Assembly (NCBI GenBank): GCA_033964015.1
Contig: CM066912.1
Location: 31,396,532-31,460,531 of the forward strand
DNA from: Scolanthus callimorphus
Lineage: Eukaryota > Cnidaria > Anthozoa > Actiniaria > Edwardsiidae
Reading direction: 5' to 3'
Length of the DNA stretch: 64,000 bases
In this document: one piece after another, positions 43,240-55,014 of the stretch
How positions within the stretch are numbered: position 1 is the first letter of the stretch
Layout of the letters: each line of letters starts with the position of its first letter
Position numbers and translations under genes: made by a program
Notes under the pieces: model-generated
The model's input: only the letters and a program-made list of their open reading frames with translations
Told to the model about the DNA's origin: nothing
The model's database searches: none

Positions 43240-46200
43240 AAAACCAAACACGCGAAAGCTCACCCGTTTTCTCTGATTTGATCGTTGCACCACGCGCTTA
43301 GAGCTCAAAATATAAACTTGAAATTTCCCAATGATGTTTAATTCACAGTCCTCTATTGATATACAAAGCTCTCCGGTTTATAGCTCCCTCGAGCAGTCTG
43401 ATGCTGACGTTGCTGATACATGATCTCGAACTTCAAATGAGGATTATGATCATCAATTGTTAAATGGCCTTCAAATGAGGATTATCATCATTTGGGGGAC
43501 ATGACTATATTCCAATTATCTTCGTTGTAAAGTAAAAACTATCATCAATAGAACTAAGCAATGAGTATAAATGAAATGATCCAAAACCTGTCACTGACCA
43601 CCAACCACAGCACCCTTAACAGCGGTCCCTACAACTGTACTGCTTCAACCTACATCCATGTGGGACACTTGCGCATGTCAAATAACCATGTCACCAGATT
43701 GATGATAATCCTCATTTTAAAAGTCCTCCTATAGGGGTGCATTCATCTCCTACTAGAGTAGTACATTATGTACACTGTAAAGATAACCTTAGTGCAGTCA
43801 TCTGCTAGGACTCGCGTTTCATGCCACAACTTAAAGTGCCTGTAATGACAAAATCGTTTTATATTCGTTTTATGCGAAAATCAGGCAGCATACCAATTCC
43901 CATGCCCAGATATGCTAATTAGGGTTGTCGTGGTAGCAGTCTTTGGGTTGCACATAAATAAATTAGCAGAAATCTGTAAAATATTGACATTTGTTTGAAA
44001 TCCTGTGAAACTCAAAAGAATACCTCAAAATAGTAGTAGAAACATTTTGGCTACATTTTGTATGATTACACAACTATAGGTGAATATAATACAGATTTTC
44101 ACTATTTTTCAAAGAGAACACCTCAAACCCAAATCGTTACCATGGCAACACTAATAAATAGACAGAGGTATTTTGCCAACGCTGCTCTTTAAAATCATCA
44201 AGTTTGAAGATTGCCTGGATATTTCTAGCCATGTTATGGTGGAATAAAGTTTACAGGATTGTCACTCTTCCTGCTATGACATCATCAATTACCTAATTTG
44301 CATAAGTTAAAAACCTGAATATCTCTTGAACCTTTATTGCTATAGCCCGAACAGCGAACAGACCGGGTTTTCCGCGATAAAAACACCCAGTATCGCCTGC
44401 AAGCAGACTAGCAGGAGGGCAGCTGGAATAGAATACTTAATTGAGCGTTTTGCTTCAAAGATTTCATGAAATTTTGAAAAAGCTTCAACTAGCCTGAAAA
44501 ATGATATGAAAACAGGTCAAGACTTTCAAAGAATAACAAATGAACTTATCCTGAGCTTCTAAAAAAATCACGATTCGGATTCGACGTTAAATTTCATATT
44601 GATTTTTGTAGAACGAAAGAAGCGCTGAATGCGAAAAAGGAATTCTACCATGGCAATAGCTGCTGACCCCACGCGAAGGGCACACGCGTGATGATAGCTA
44701 ACCACTGACCCAAAGTGTTCCTTTCGAATCCCTACCCAAAGAAACGCATAGATTCAGAATCCGTCATATCCGGATTTGGATTGAATCTCCTAATCCACGA
44801 CGAGAGAGGAAACGAGAAATTCGCTTCTGGATTCAAGAATCCGAATCCGGATTCCAAAAGAAACGCACCCTAAATGTAGCTTTTTCAAATTTCGTGAACT
44901 CACTTGTGGCAAAACGCTCATTAGCCGACATATTTTCTCTAAATTCAGCCTTACGCCATACGCTCATAAACTTTTGTTAGTTCTAATTTTCTATTTATAT
45001 CCTATTCCCTGTACATTATTCGTATTCAGAACGTATCAATCTCTCACTCCGCTGAGAGTAGCCTGATTCTCTAAAATTGCTTAGGCAAATGAGCCAAACT
45101 GTAAACAATGATATCACAGCAGCAGATCTCGACTGATGTTGCGCAATGGATTATTTGTCAAAATGGGAAGTGGGTCTTAGGTCCAGCGACTGAATTTTCG
45201 AAGTTTAACGAATGAAAAACCAGATTTACTCAATGTACAAGACAAACCCAATTTACATTTGAAAGCAAGATTTTTTGGGGACGTTTGTTTACATTTTTAG
45301 AATCTGTTCGAAACCCTTGTTTGTAACAAAAATCGTTCTGATTGGCTTTGGGAGCAAGAGATCAGCTGGTAGACTGCTATTCATTGTAAGTTTTAACGTA
45401 ATTCAGCTTTTGGCTGCAATGCTTTAACCAATAAACTATCTATCTACTGTATCTATCCCTCGCCCGTAACTAAGGCCCACGCATGGGAAGTGTTCGGAAT
45501 TCACGCACTTTAGCTTTTCCCATGGAAACGGTTTCTGCAGAAATTACCTGTGACACCCATGCATCCTGCATAACTACTATCGAAACAGCTTCACGAAACT
45601 CATACTCGCTGGCATTAAGAAAATAATATCACGAACGTGATCAAATTCCTTTGCTAGAATTATTCAATAGTTTATTTCAATGGTTTGGAATTTTTATTCA
45701 AAAAATTCTCTCCCCTAAAATTCTTCAAATGCGCTAGAAATCTTGCCAACGAATTAATTGGAGCTTATCTTTTCAATCATGGCCCCAAAATTGCATGTCA
45801 AACAAAAATGGAGACAATTTTAGGGATTCAAATTGATCGGTTGAACGTTAACATGTGTTAACGCGTAGGAGAAGGGCGAAGAAAACTTTTTCTAAAGGCG
45901 ATATTTTCAGCGATCCCCAGCAGATACTTGGCAAATCGAATGCAAGCTACGTGCCTATAGTTTGATGGCTAGTTGCATGCAACGATCGAAAAAAAAAGTT
46001 TATACGTTTTTCACCTCTTTTGACAAATCATTTTCTTTTGGAACGAAAGGAAGAAATTTCAGATTCTTGAGTTTACAAATAAAAGAAATATGCAAGGCTC
46101 CACAAAAACAGTTTAAGGATGAAAGTGTTTGAGAAGATGTAAATTCCTTTCTAAGCTTTTATTTCACTATTAACCGCAAAAGTTTTCATTAAAATGAAAT

Positions 46201-46245
46201 ATCTTAAAGCCGCATTGCAGCTCAAAGATAATGCCTCCCTGCTGG
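43240..46245. other. Long intergenic stretch, no exon supported
   Basis: The missing signal-peptide exon of the PAN gene should be here or beyond, but I could not identify it. Visible items: a CTTCAAATGAGGATTAT pair at 43431 and 43470 with the complement ATGATAATCCTCATTT at 43703; a TACCATGGCAACA repeat at 44137; inverted AATCCGAATCCGGATTC motifs at about 44750-44860; and a fragment of the TTTCTGCAGAAATT repeat at 45530. Confidence 0.4.
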
Positions 46246-46553
46246 CTTTAAATGGAAAAATCAAGATTTAGGAGGTATTTGTGAAAGTTTGATAACATTG
46301 TTATATGGCCGTCTGTGGTCCTAAATGATACCCTTACCTTTAAGTATTTCCACGGAAAAAACAAGGACGATATTCCAGCATAACAAGAACCAGAAAATCT
46401 CCAACATTTTATCTTCCAGTGCCTGAGAAGAGTAGCAGCATCTTTTCCTATCAATAAATTATTACTTGGCCGTAAACATAAAAGGAAAATGACTCTTTTC
46501 TTTGTTACACTAAATATAGTACGAGCGTGGTCTTTGTTTCTGTCAATATTTGT

Positions 46554-46787
46554 TTTGTAATATTTCAATATTTTTTGTTCTGGTGTGTTAGAAACAGTTG
46601 TGCGTCGCGTCTTTTGGATGAGGAAATACCGAGATCCCGTCCCGCCTTCACGATCGTAATTCGTTTCAAGCGGAGATGTCAAAGAATCGCTGGTCGACGT
46701 GTCTGTGCTTGGCTGCCAGTCGCCGTTGGGTGCCATATAAAGGAGCGGTGTCACTATTTTAGCACACTTTTGGTGATGTAAAAACAT
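46554..46787 (-). CDS. Possible first coding exon, unidentified
   Basis: Higher-GC island on the minus strand. From the ATG at about 46734 it reads MAPNGDWQPSTDTSTSDSLT, then SPLETNYDREGGTGSRYFLI and TRRTTVSNTPEQ, a polar Ser/Thr-rich sequence that looks coding before turning into AT-rich, intron-like sequence. I do not recognise the family and cannot name the donor or the next exon. It may equally be chance. Confidence 0.22.
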
Positions 46788-46799
46788 ACAAATAACTGA

Positions 46800-47870
46800 T
46801 GGATAGCCACAATACTAGTCTAGGTTTGTTAAATAGCCCTTTAACTACAAATCGATCATGATTGTAGGCTTCACGGACCTATTACAGAGCGGATGGAAAC
46901 GGTTTGCAACAATGAGTTTTTGAAATCTTGTCAGGATGACAAGTTTTCAAAGTTTGAATTTACATCAAAATGTGCTTGTCAGTCGGCAGTCCTGTCGCTA
47001 AAACTTGCCTACATAGGCTATTAGGCTAATACCAAGTGTATAAGTGATTTGGGGATGATTACATACAAATTTAGAGCTGTATTTACAAATTTATTCAAAC
47101 GACCGTGACACAGCCCCTTAAGTCTGAAGAGTTGTCCTTCAACCCTTACATTTTCTATTTTGAAAGGGTTCTGTTCTATTTTGAAACCTCTAGGGAAATG
47201 CGTTTTTTAATTCAAATTGCTGCAACTTTTTGAATATTTTTCTAATAAGTATTTTGTGAGAAGAGCCGTTTATCACGTTCGCATAAAAAAACAGGTTTTG
47301 CCGTCTTTTCAGCAAATAAGGCGATTTACTTTCAGGTTGTGTTTTTGGTGATTTAGCCATAGGCCACCTTAACAATATATTTATACAAGTCATACAACGC
47401 GTTCAATAAACTCATGCATGTTTTACAAAGTTACCGGATGAAATCGGAAATTACAAAACATGACAATGGTAATCGTCCCCAATATCTGAATTTTTGCTTG
47501 TTGTTTGATAACATTTTGATAACGAGATTTTTGATTTTAAAAATCCCCGATACAGTTGTTTTAGAACACATCTAAGCCAAATGTTGGCTCTGCAGTTGTT
47601 GTTTTTTGGATATAGTGTTTTTTTGGCCCGCGGGATTCTTCTTCCAAACCTTATAAGCATGATTTACAAACCTCAGCCCTCCTCAGGCGGTGTTCGACAT
47701 GGGCGCGCAATGCATTGTGGGTCTCGCTCTCGATTCGCCTCAGTTGCCTCTAGCCGTTGAGCAATCTCGACCTTCCTCGCTACGTGCCTTTTTAGTTTCT
47801 GTGTGAGTGATTTCAACATGGCGGCATGGCGGGTTTTGTTGTCTCTCGCTTAAGAAATCGCTTGAATTAG
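46800..47870. other. Intergenic, nothing recognised
   Basis: AT-rich sequence without supported exons or clear element ends. Confidence 0.4.
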
Positions 47871-47874
47871 AACC

Positions 47875-48051
47875 TACACTCAGGGACAAAAATAGCTGAG
47901 ACTCTTTCTTACTGTGCACGAAAAATAGAGAATTCGTTAAAACTCACTTTCAACATGCTCAGCCCCTCCCCCCTCTTCAGGTGTTTAAGGGCAATATTTT
48001 ATTTTAACCGTAATTTGCCTAGGGGGTCTCAGCTATTTGTCCCTGAGTGTA
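47875..48051. mobile_element. MITE with TACACTCAGGGACAAA ends (177 bp)
   Basis: Left TACACTCAGGGACAAAAATA then GCTGAGAC; right GTCTCAGCTATTTGTCCCTG then AGTGTA. A shared TA at both borders could be the target duplication of a Tc1/mariner-like element. Confidence 0.7.
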
Positions 48052-49220
48052 GCTCAAGGTCAATCTTTTCCAACAAAATCACGCTCACTGGTGTGATTTC
48101 CTTCTTTTCGTCAGGTTTGTGAACTTCGTTTCGCGGTAGAGCGTCAGAATTAATATTAAGAGAATATTATTTATGGCTTTGTGTTGTGAAAATCTTCCAT
48201 TTCGACTAAGCGCGAGCTTGGTGTACCAAAGGCAGTGGTACGTTTGTTCAAACTTGAATGAAATTTTTTCTCACCTCAAAGCTTTCGAATTAGAATTAGC
48301 CCTGTACATGCCTTTAAGTAATCTGTTACAGAACCATTTAGGTCTGCTTTCGGCTGTGTGAAAAGAGTTCTTTTTTAGTGTCTGTGGGAGACTTCAACAT
48401 TCTTTTTTAGTGTCTGTGGGAGACTTCAACATGGCGCCTTTGCGAACTTGATCTTCTCGCTTAGAAAAACGCTTGAATGAGAACTTCTGTTAACTTGATT
48501 TTTTTGAAATAAAAAACAAATTCAACACATCCTGTTCGGCAACGTCTAGAAATGGTGTGGTTTGGGGGATTTCTAGCTCAGCCGTTTTTCCGTATAAAAA
48601 GGGTGGACAACAGAAATTTTCCTTAGCGTATTATATATAAGATAACAATATAATAATAACAATAATAGTGTCTTTAATCAACTCATAAAAAACATGCAAG
48701 TCGTCACAATAAAATATTACATCAGTGCTTAGAAATTCAAGAATATAGTAATAATTAATGAAATCTAATAATCTATAGATAAGTCGTATTTAAAATGGCA
48801 TCATGTCATTTGAACGACAGAGTACCCCTGAAGGTGTTCCTTTCTTCCAACATCACTCACCGCTTTTTACTTATAACATTTACGAGCATTAGACGTTTCG
48901 ATTAACACAGACGACCTTGCAACTCAAAAATTACAGTCATTTCAATCAGCTTTTATATGTGTACTAGATTTTGCAATTTTGCGCCAGGTTTTGTTTGTTA
49001 TGTTCAAAAACCCTTCTTGCAGAATTTTCAGGAACTTTTGCTAGCACCTGCAATGGCCTCAAATTCGTTGACACGCAATGAGAAAATTGGTTCGCTTTGT
49101 CTGAAAAAACCTCTCTCCAGTAAGCCATCCTGTTTTCACCCCCTCTCTTTTTTAAACGTTGAGCTCCTAACTCCGTCACAACTTCTGCCACTTAGTAAAA
49201 TTGCAGGGTGAATGGTGAAA
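48052..49220. other. Intergenic, 3' side of the Mab-21-like gene
   Basis: Contains a short direct repeat, TTCTTTTTTAGTGTCTGTGG, at 48369 and 48401, and a relative of it at about 47790. A tract of ATAATAATAACAATAATAG at 48650 precedes a possible SINE-like tail. No exon is supported. Confidence 0.4.
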
Positions 49221-49223
49221 GTG

Positions 49224-50588
49224 TCACAACACTTTTGTCCAAGAGCCTTTTAAGTTTAACCTTTCCGGATGGCTGCGTATCTTCAAAACTTTTCTCGCAA
49301 GATCAAATAAGAACTCTTCATACGCATGCCCAAACAAGTTACACTTGGGGATAAAGTAGTGAGGGCAAGTCTTTGTAACCAGGCAATGCAGCAGATCATC
49401 CAGCAATCCCATGATAATTTGCGCCAGGTTAGACTCCACCCAGGCCTTCCGAGGCAGCTTTTCACACATCCAAAAGAATATAGTTTTCATGTAGTATGAG
49501 CAAAGAATTTTAGGTGACCTTAGCTCGCAATAGTATATCAACTTAAATATACGGTAACAGGTACGCTTTAAGGGTTCCATGCTCTCAAACAAAGTTAACT
49601 CGGCCTGGGAAAAGGAAATTCTCCACTCGACTGAGTTTGGAGAGTCTTTAATCAGCGGTTTATACACCAAATGGAAACCGCCCTGTCGAAGCTTGGCCAG
49701 AGTGATGTCATCTGGCCAGTTGCGATTACGCTGAAAGAAGCCGTGAGCGCTTTCTGGCCAACCAATACACTCGATTGCTAATACCACGTCCATGCTCAAA
49801 GAAATTTCATTTTTTCTAACATCGCGAACAAAATCATTGCGGGGACTCGTTCTGCTAAGTTGCGTACCACAAGCTCCAGGGGTCCCACTATTTTGCTCAC
49901 TTAATCTTCTAAGGTAATTCCCCAAGAGCGTTGTCAAAAAGGTGGGCATGCTTAGGTTCTCCACAGTTTGAAATAAGTAATTGAAGCCCCACATAGACAT
50001 AGTCAGCGCAGGAGACCCATCGACTACATTCACTTGTAACCGATCAAGATTCAAAGTATCCACGACACTTCTTAGAAAATCACTAGGAATGGTCGATGGA
50101 CTGAAGCAGGAGATGTCCTTTTCATTCACTGGGTTCTTGTCGACCACAATATAGTATCGCGTTGGGTTGTTTCCTTGACACTGAATTGCCTTGACAGAGA
50201 GCGCAAAGTTGGTGAACTTCGCTTCGATGAGCGGACACGAACGGGATGACATGACCTCTAGTTTTACATAACCAGGAGCGTCAGGGCAGTAACAGAACAT
50301 CTCTTCTTGCTGTGTAGGGCTGAGAATGAATTCAAGCGGTACGTACATGCCGTCACTTTCAAAGCCCTCCTCCCTTATGAGCGGATCCACCATACTTCCG
50401 TCTATCACACTGCCACTCCACAACAGTTTTACGTTCGTCAGGGTTGATATCATCTCCATAAACGCCTGCAATGATCTGACTGAGCGATCGTCCGTACCAT
50501 CCCTGTAGGCAAATGCAGTTCCTTGGATGCTGGTGTCAAAGAATTCATTTAGCGTGACCCAATCCTGACCGGAACAAAAGTCGCTCAT
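49224..50588 (-). CDS. Mab-21 / cGAS-like nucleotidyltransferase
   Basis: A 454-residue uninterrupted frame. Residues 55-64 (LLWSGSVIDG) give the GS motif of the nucleotidyltransferase fold; Glu77 and Asp79 (GFESDGMYV) fit the metal-binding [DE]x[DE] pair. SMDVVLAIE (265-273) matches the strand carrying the third catalytic Asp (Asp267). The C-terminal half is the Mab-21 helical domain: WRISFSQAELTLFESM, then ILCSYYMKTIFFWMCEKLPR and CPHYFIPKCNLFGHAYEEFL. Family members such as cGAS and animal cGLRs make cyclic dinucleotide-type signals in innate immunity; others are inactive. All three acidic positions are present, so activity is plausible but inferred. No cGAS-type zinc ribbon is seen. An in-frame stop lies upstream of the ATG; a possible acceptor (TTCAAATTGCAG) 17 bp upstream could add a 5' exon. 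Confidence 0.85.
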   Translation of the reverse strand: MSDFCSGQDWVTLNEFFDTSIQGTAFAYRDGTDDRSVRSLQAFMEMISTLTNVKLLWSGSVIDGSMVDPLIREEGFESDGMYVPLEFILSPTQQEEMFCYCPDAPGYVKLEVMSSRSCPLIEAKFTNFALSVKAIQCQGNNPTRYYIVVDKNPVNEKDISCFSPSTIPSDFLRSVVDTLNLDRLQVNVVDGSPALTMSMWGFNYLFQTVENLSMPTFLTTLLGNYLRRLSEQNSGTPGACGTQLSRTSPRNDFVRDVRKNEISLSMDVVLAIECIGWPESAHGFFQRNRNWPDDITLAKLRQGGFHLVYKPLIKDSPNSVEWRISFSQAELTLFESMEPLKRTCYRIFKLIYYCELRSPKILCSYYMKTIFFWMCEKLPRKAWVESNLAQIIMGLLDDLLHCLVTKTCPHYFIPKCNLFGHAYEEFLFDLARKVLKIRSHPERLNLKGSWTKVL

Positions 50589-50782
50589 ATTCGCAGTGGT
50601 ATCTGCAATTTGAATCAGATTCCCATTTGTTCAGTTGTTTGTTGTTATGGACCTTTCATATTTGTTTTGTTTTGTATACTAATATCACTAGCTGATTAAT
50701 CGCCACATTTGCAGTGAGGACTGAATTACAGTGGAGTCAATCTTCAACACAAGAGTTCAAGTGCTATGCCATATTTCAAGAT

Positions 50783-52670
50783 TAGTCCGTGGGCCAGGAA
50801 TCGAAACCCTCCCCCCCCTTAGGGGAATTTTGCTAACACATATCATTCGAAAGCTTAGCCCTAGGGTAGTCTAAAACCGGTTGTTTGCACTTTTGAAGTG
50901 GAAGCGTTTAGGAGTTACGGCGCATTTTACATTTGAGCTTCAAAACCACAGGGTACCCACGTCGTGATGTTGCGAAATATACGAATAAAATACCTGTATT
51001 ACATCAAAAACACTGTATATCACATATTTTGCATAATAACAGCCAAAATGCACTATTTTGCTAGGAAAGGTCTTAATAAAAGCATTCAAAAGTCTTCAAA
51101 AGTAGGTTTTTCATTGAATATAAAGCACAGGGTACCCACGTCTCATATCTGTCAAAACAGCAGGAAATTTTTTGGCCCTACATGATTATCACGCGTTCCC
51201 TGTCCTAGATATACATAAAATAGAGTCTTAGCAGTAGCAAACGCATATTTGCGCCACGAGGCATATCATGCCATCCATGTTTGTTCTTGTTATTAGATGT
51301 ATCGGAGCATTTTCGGGCTCTGGGCTCGCCGCACTTTCCACGTAAGACTTTCCACGCAAGACTTGGTTGCTTCCCCTGAGCCATTTTGTCGTCTTAGCCC
51401 GCTTGTAATCAACAGATCTGGATTTGAGCATTATGCACGCGGATAGCTTGAATAAGTTGGTAGCGGTGATCGCTTACTCCGAAGAATTACCACCCCCTGT
51501 GATTTGACTACTGTGATTTGATGTTTACTTCTATGCCGTACGGAAAAGAATATTAAAAGTTCTGCCGAGTGTTCTCATGCTCTCGAATGTGCTAGATTTC
51601 TATCAGTATTGCGACTTTTAGATTGTGACAGGAAAGTAATAGCTAGCTGCTTACCAATACGCACTTGCGTGTCTCTGTTTTTTAAAACAATGCAGCTCAT
51701 ATGTACCACAATAAGTCAAAAGTTGCGCTACGTTCGGATATGGTGTGCTTTGCTGACGGGAAATTCTTGCTACGCGAAATTCTTGTTAGGAGTGATGAAA
51801 CTTTTCTTTTGGATTGCTTCGCGTGTTCAGATATCATCCGAGTCTTTGATAAGTTTTGCTGGTCCCTTATATACAGAGTGAAGTGAGATTCGCTTCGAAA
51901 AGTCCAAAGCACTGCGGATTACGAGTTCCCTCGGATGGCTGATGGCTACCATGCTCTCCAAAAGTGCATTAGTTGGAAACGCGAGGGCTACGATCCATAG
52001 CTGGGTATCTTGTGAGATTTTGCACATTGAGTAACAATAGTGCAGCACAAGTAGTGTTTTCGCATAATGTAAAAATTATTTTTCATTTACAGCAACCACG
52101 AATTCCATGTTTGCTGACAAGCGAGAAGCGCACTAGACATGGTTCTCCTTTCCAGCTTTCCGACATTTCTACGAGAAAATGTTGATTGAGTTAGCCATTT
52201 GTAGTTGTTATAAACAATGCTGTATATAGTTCATTCATTTTCTCACGGGCAAATAAAATTCCGCCTGATACTCAGGCTATAAAGTTCGTATTTCTATTTT
52301 CTTAAAACCGTGCGACGCGGGTATCCTGTGGAATGCAATATTGCCAAATGCACCTATTTCAATGCCTTCGAACACACTTTTTCAACGTAAACATGGCTTG
52401 AAGGCTATGTCGTGACAGGCGGCACAATATATTTGTGTTTGAATCGAATGCAAGCATTTTATTTGTGTTTTCGCAACATTACGACGTGGGTACCCTGTGG
52501 TTTTGAAGCTCAAATGTAAAATGCGCCGTAACTCCTAAACGCTTCCACTTCAAAAGTGCAAACAACCGGTTTTAGACTACCCTCGGGCTAAGCTTTGGAA
52601 TGATATGTGTTAGCAAAATTCCCCTAGGGGGGGGGGGGGGGGAGGGTTTCGACTTCTGGCCCACGGACTA
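50783..52670. mobile_element. 1.9-kb element with ~200-bp terminal inverted repeats
   Basis: Left TAGTCCGTGGGCCAGGAATC and right GACTTCTGGCCCACGGACTA are inverted, and symmetry continues about 195 bp to TCGTGATGTTGCGAAA (left) and TTTCGCAACATTACGACG (right). Inside the arms is CAGGGTACCCACGTC, also present subterminally at 51128-51143 and (altered) 52318-52332. A TA at each border may be the target duplication. No transposase is recognisable, so it is probably non-autonomous. It sits in unit 1 only. Confidence 0.75.
52623..52643 (+). repeat. G homopolymer inside the element's right arm
   Basis: About 17 G in the right inverted repeat; the matching place in the left arm (about 50810) has only eight C. 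This shows unequal slippage of the two arms or assembly error. Confidence 0.8.
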
Positions 52671-54855
52671 GCTGACCTGCTTCAAAAACTGCAATAAGAA
52701 TTGGTCGTAGCAGTCGTTTAGCTGTACAAAAATGTGAGAACCCAATTTAAGGTGGCTCATGCGAAAGTGTGAGAGCGCATTTCGCGAAAATAAACTTTCG
52801 TCTACAACTTAAAAAATATACTCGCTATGAACTTCAATCTTGACTAGAATATAAGCAGGTATCTTTTGGCAGTATGTGCGCATTATCTGATCTACATTAG
52901 CGTTAATACTTTTAATAATATCGGAGCTTAAATGGACCCCTACTTTAAGAGATCAACCCCGCGCAAAAAAAAAAAACGTTGCTGGCATTTTTGAACGAAA
53001 CTCCGTTAATCATACTGAAGTCAGTTGGACTAAGTGTTAACGAAGTTTCGGGAAATTCGTCGGAAGCAAAGTGCCTATTTTAGAAAAGTAGCCCACAATA
53101 CACGACTAAAACTCTTTACGAGTTTCTCTGTCATAGCGCGAACGAGCGAGTCTTGAAGCGAGTGAACTATGAAATCTCACAGTGACCGAAATCCTGATAA
53201 AGTACTATATAGTTTATATAGATAAACACCGATGAAATAATTTAAAATGTGAGGGCTTACTGTAAAATAGAAACTATTAAAAACAAAACTTACCTGCCGG
53301 CTAAGAAAGAGAGTCTAGTCTTCACCTTTCCATCAGCTATGAGCCTTTGTTGGTTTCTTATACACCCAAAAAATAGCGTGAGTCAGTTTATGCAATATGA
53401 ATTTCAGATGAGGCAATCCCGCGTTTTAGCGCTCAAAAGCACTCTCGAAAGTACACAACACGTTTCAGTTGAAGCGATTTGTTACTATTCAAGCAATCAA
53501 TGTCTTCCTTATTATCAATCTGCAAACCCAATATATCATTTTTCTGACGAAAATCTTTGCCCGAGCAATATTGCCTCTATCGTCTTTGGGCGTTTAGCGG
53601 GTTGCCTTTTCGTTCAAATTCAGTTACAGAAATGTTTTTTGAGGCAGTTTCTATAATATGCTGTCGAGATGGTTCGAGAGAGAGGGTACAAGCATCTGGT
53701 CGAAACCTGCCGGATAGAAACGTTATCAAGCCGATCTGAATACATGTAAATCTTAAATTGTTCATCTCCAAAATATTAACCGTGACTGACTCAAAGTAAA
53801 AGTTATAAAACCAACGTAATTACTACGCTTTAGTAGGCTTGTCTAATTTGAGAAAAATTCAATGAAAACTGTTCTACCTAGGTTTTTAAATGTCGGTATA
53901 TTCGCAAATTGAATTCCACCCGATTGATTACATAGAAAACGCGATCCGAAACTTACAGTTATCCCACAATTAAGGATGTATTTATTAACAAACATAACTG
54001 ATTATCTTTGTTATTCCACTTCTCCAGTTTGATTTAATTTCGCCATGATACAACGCTGTTATAAAAATTAAAAAGCGCAAGCTGTTTTTACGTCGTATCA
54101 TATGAAAAAAAATCAGCATTTTTTTCCCTTAGAGTAGTTTTCAAATTACTATCGGGAGCAATTTGACAAATTACTCTGGAATTGTGATTGGTCGAGGGCT
54201 CAGATCGCGTAGAGAAAACAATTACCGTGCAATTACTTATGATTACTTCGCTCGCGAAAAGAAAATCAACTCGAGATCACCTCGCTCTCTGATTGGTTTG
54301 TTTTTTAATTACTATCGCATTTTATTGGACAGTGAATTACTCATTACTTGTTTCACAACAGTCGTGAACCCAGTGGGAACGTATCTATTCTGTATTCCGA
54401 TTCATCATCAGCACGCCATGCAGACTCGTGTGTAGCGAATCGATAGCATTTCGTTATTGTTATCCCAAAGGTGTCGCCTCAGTCACCAGTATAGGCGATT
54501 ATATTGTTTGCATAAGCATTAGTGAAAATCAGCAAGCGTAACGGAGGTACAAAAAGACATGATCTGAATTTCAATAGCGTCTGGTGAATGAAGCGTACTA
54601 AGAAAGTTTGACGTTCGTAACTCAAATTATGAGCGCATGGCGAGAAGCTCAATTTGCAAGAAACATGTGGGCTAATGAACTTCATGCCCTACAAGAAAAT
54701 CAAGTCTTGGAAACTGTAATAAAATTGCTCAAGATCAAATAAGTACTATTCCGAAGAACGCATTGACGATTTTCACTAAGTTTTGAATGATCCACGCAGG
54801 TTTTTTAAATTCTGAAGCTAGACCCTGCTTATGCAAATGAGTAAACAAATAACCG

Positions 54856-55014
54856 CCTATACACCTAATTCAGAAAAGGTTGCTTTGGTCATTGAGCGCC
54901 TTTGTTTCGTGGTCACTGAAGCAAATAATTCCTTTGTTTCGCGCTATAATTGAAGGACAAATGACCAAACTACAAAGCAACCTTTTTAGAATTAGGTGTA
55001 TAGGCTCCTGTATC
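54856..55014. mobile_element. MITE with CCTATACACCTAATTC ends
   Basis: Left CCTATACACCTAATTCAGAA then AAGGTTGCTTTGGTCATT; right AATGACCAAACTACAAAGCA and TAGAATTAGGTGTATAGG, arms about 45 bp. Its twin in unit 2 is 60093-60242. Confidence 0.7.

Noticed and set aside
50783..52670. Whole transposase gene inside the long-TIR element
   Set aside because: Frames inside are at most about 90 codons and show no transposase motif, so the element is treated as non-autonomous.
53249..53656. 135-codon frame repeated in both duplication units (also 58487-58891)
   Set aside because: Being duplicated is not evidence of coding. Changes between copies include a small indel region and amino-acid changes, and no domain is recognised.
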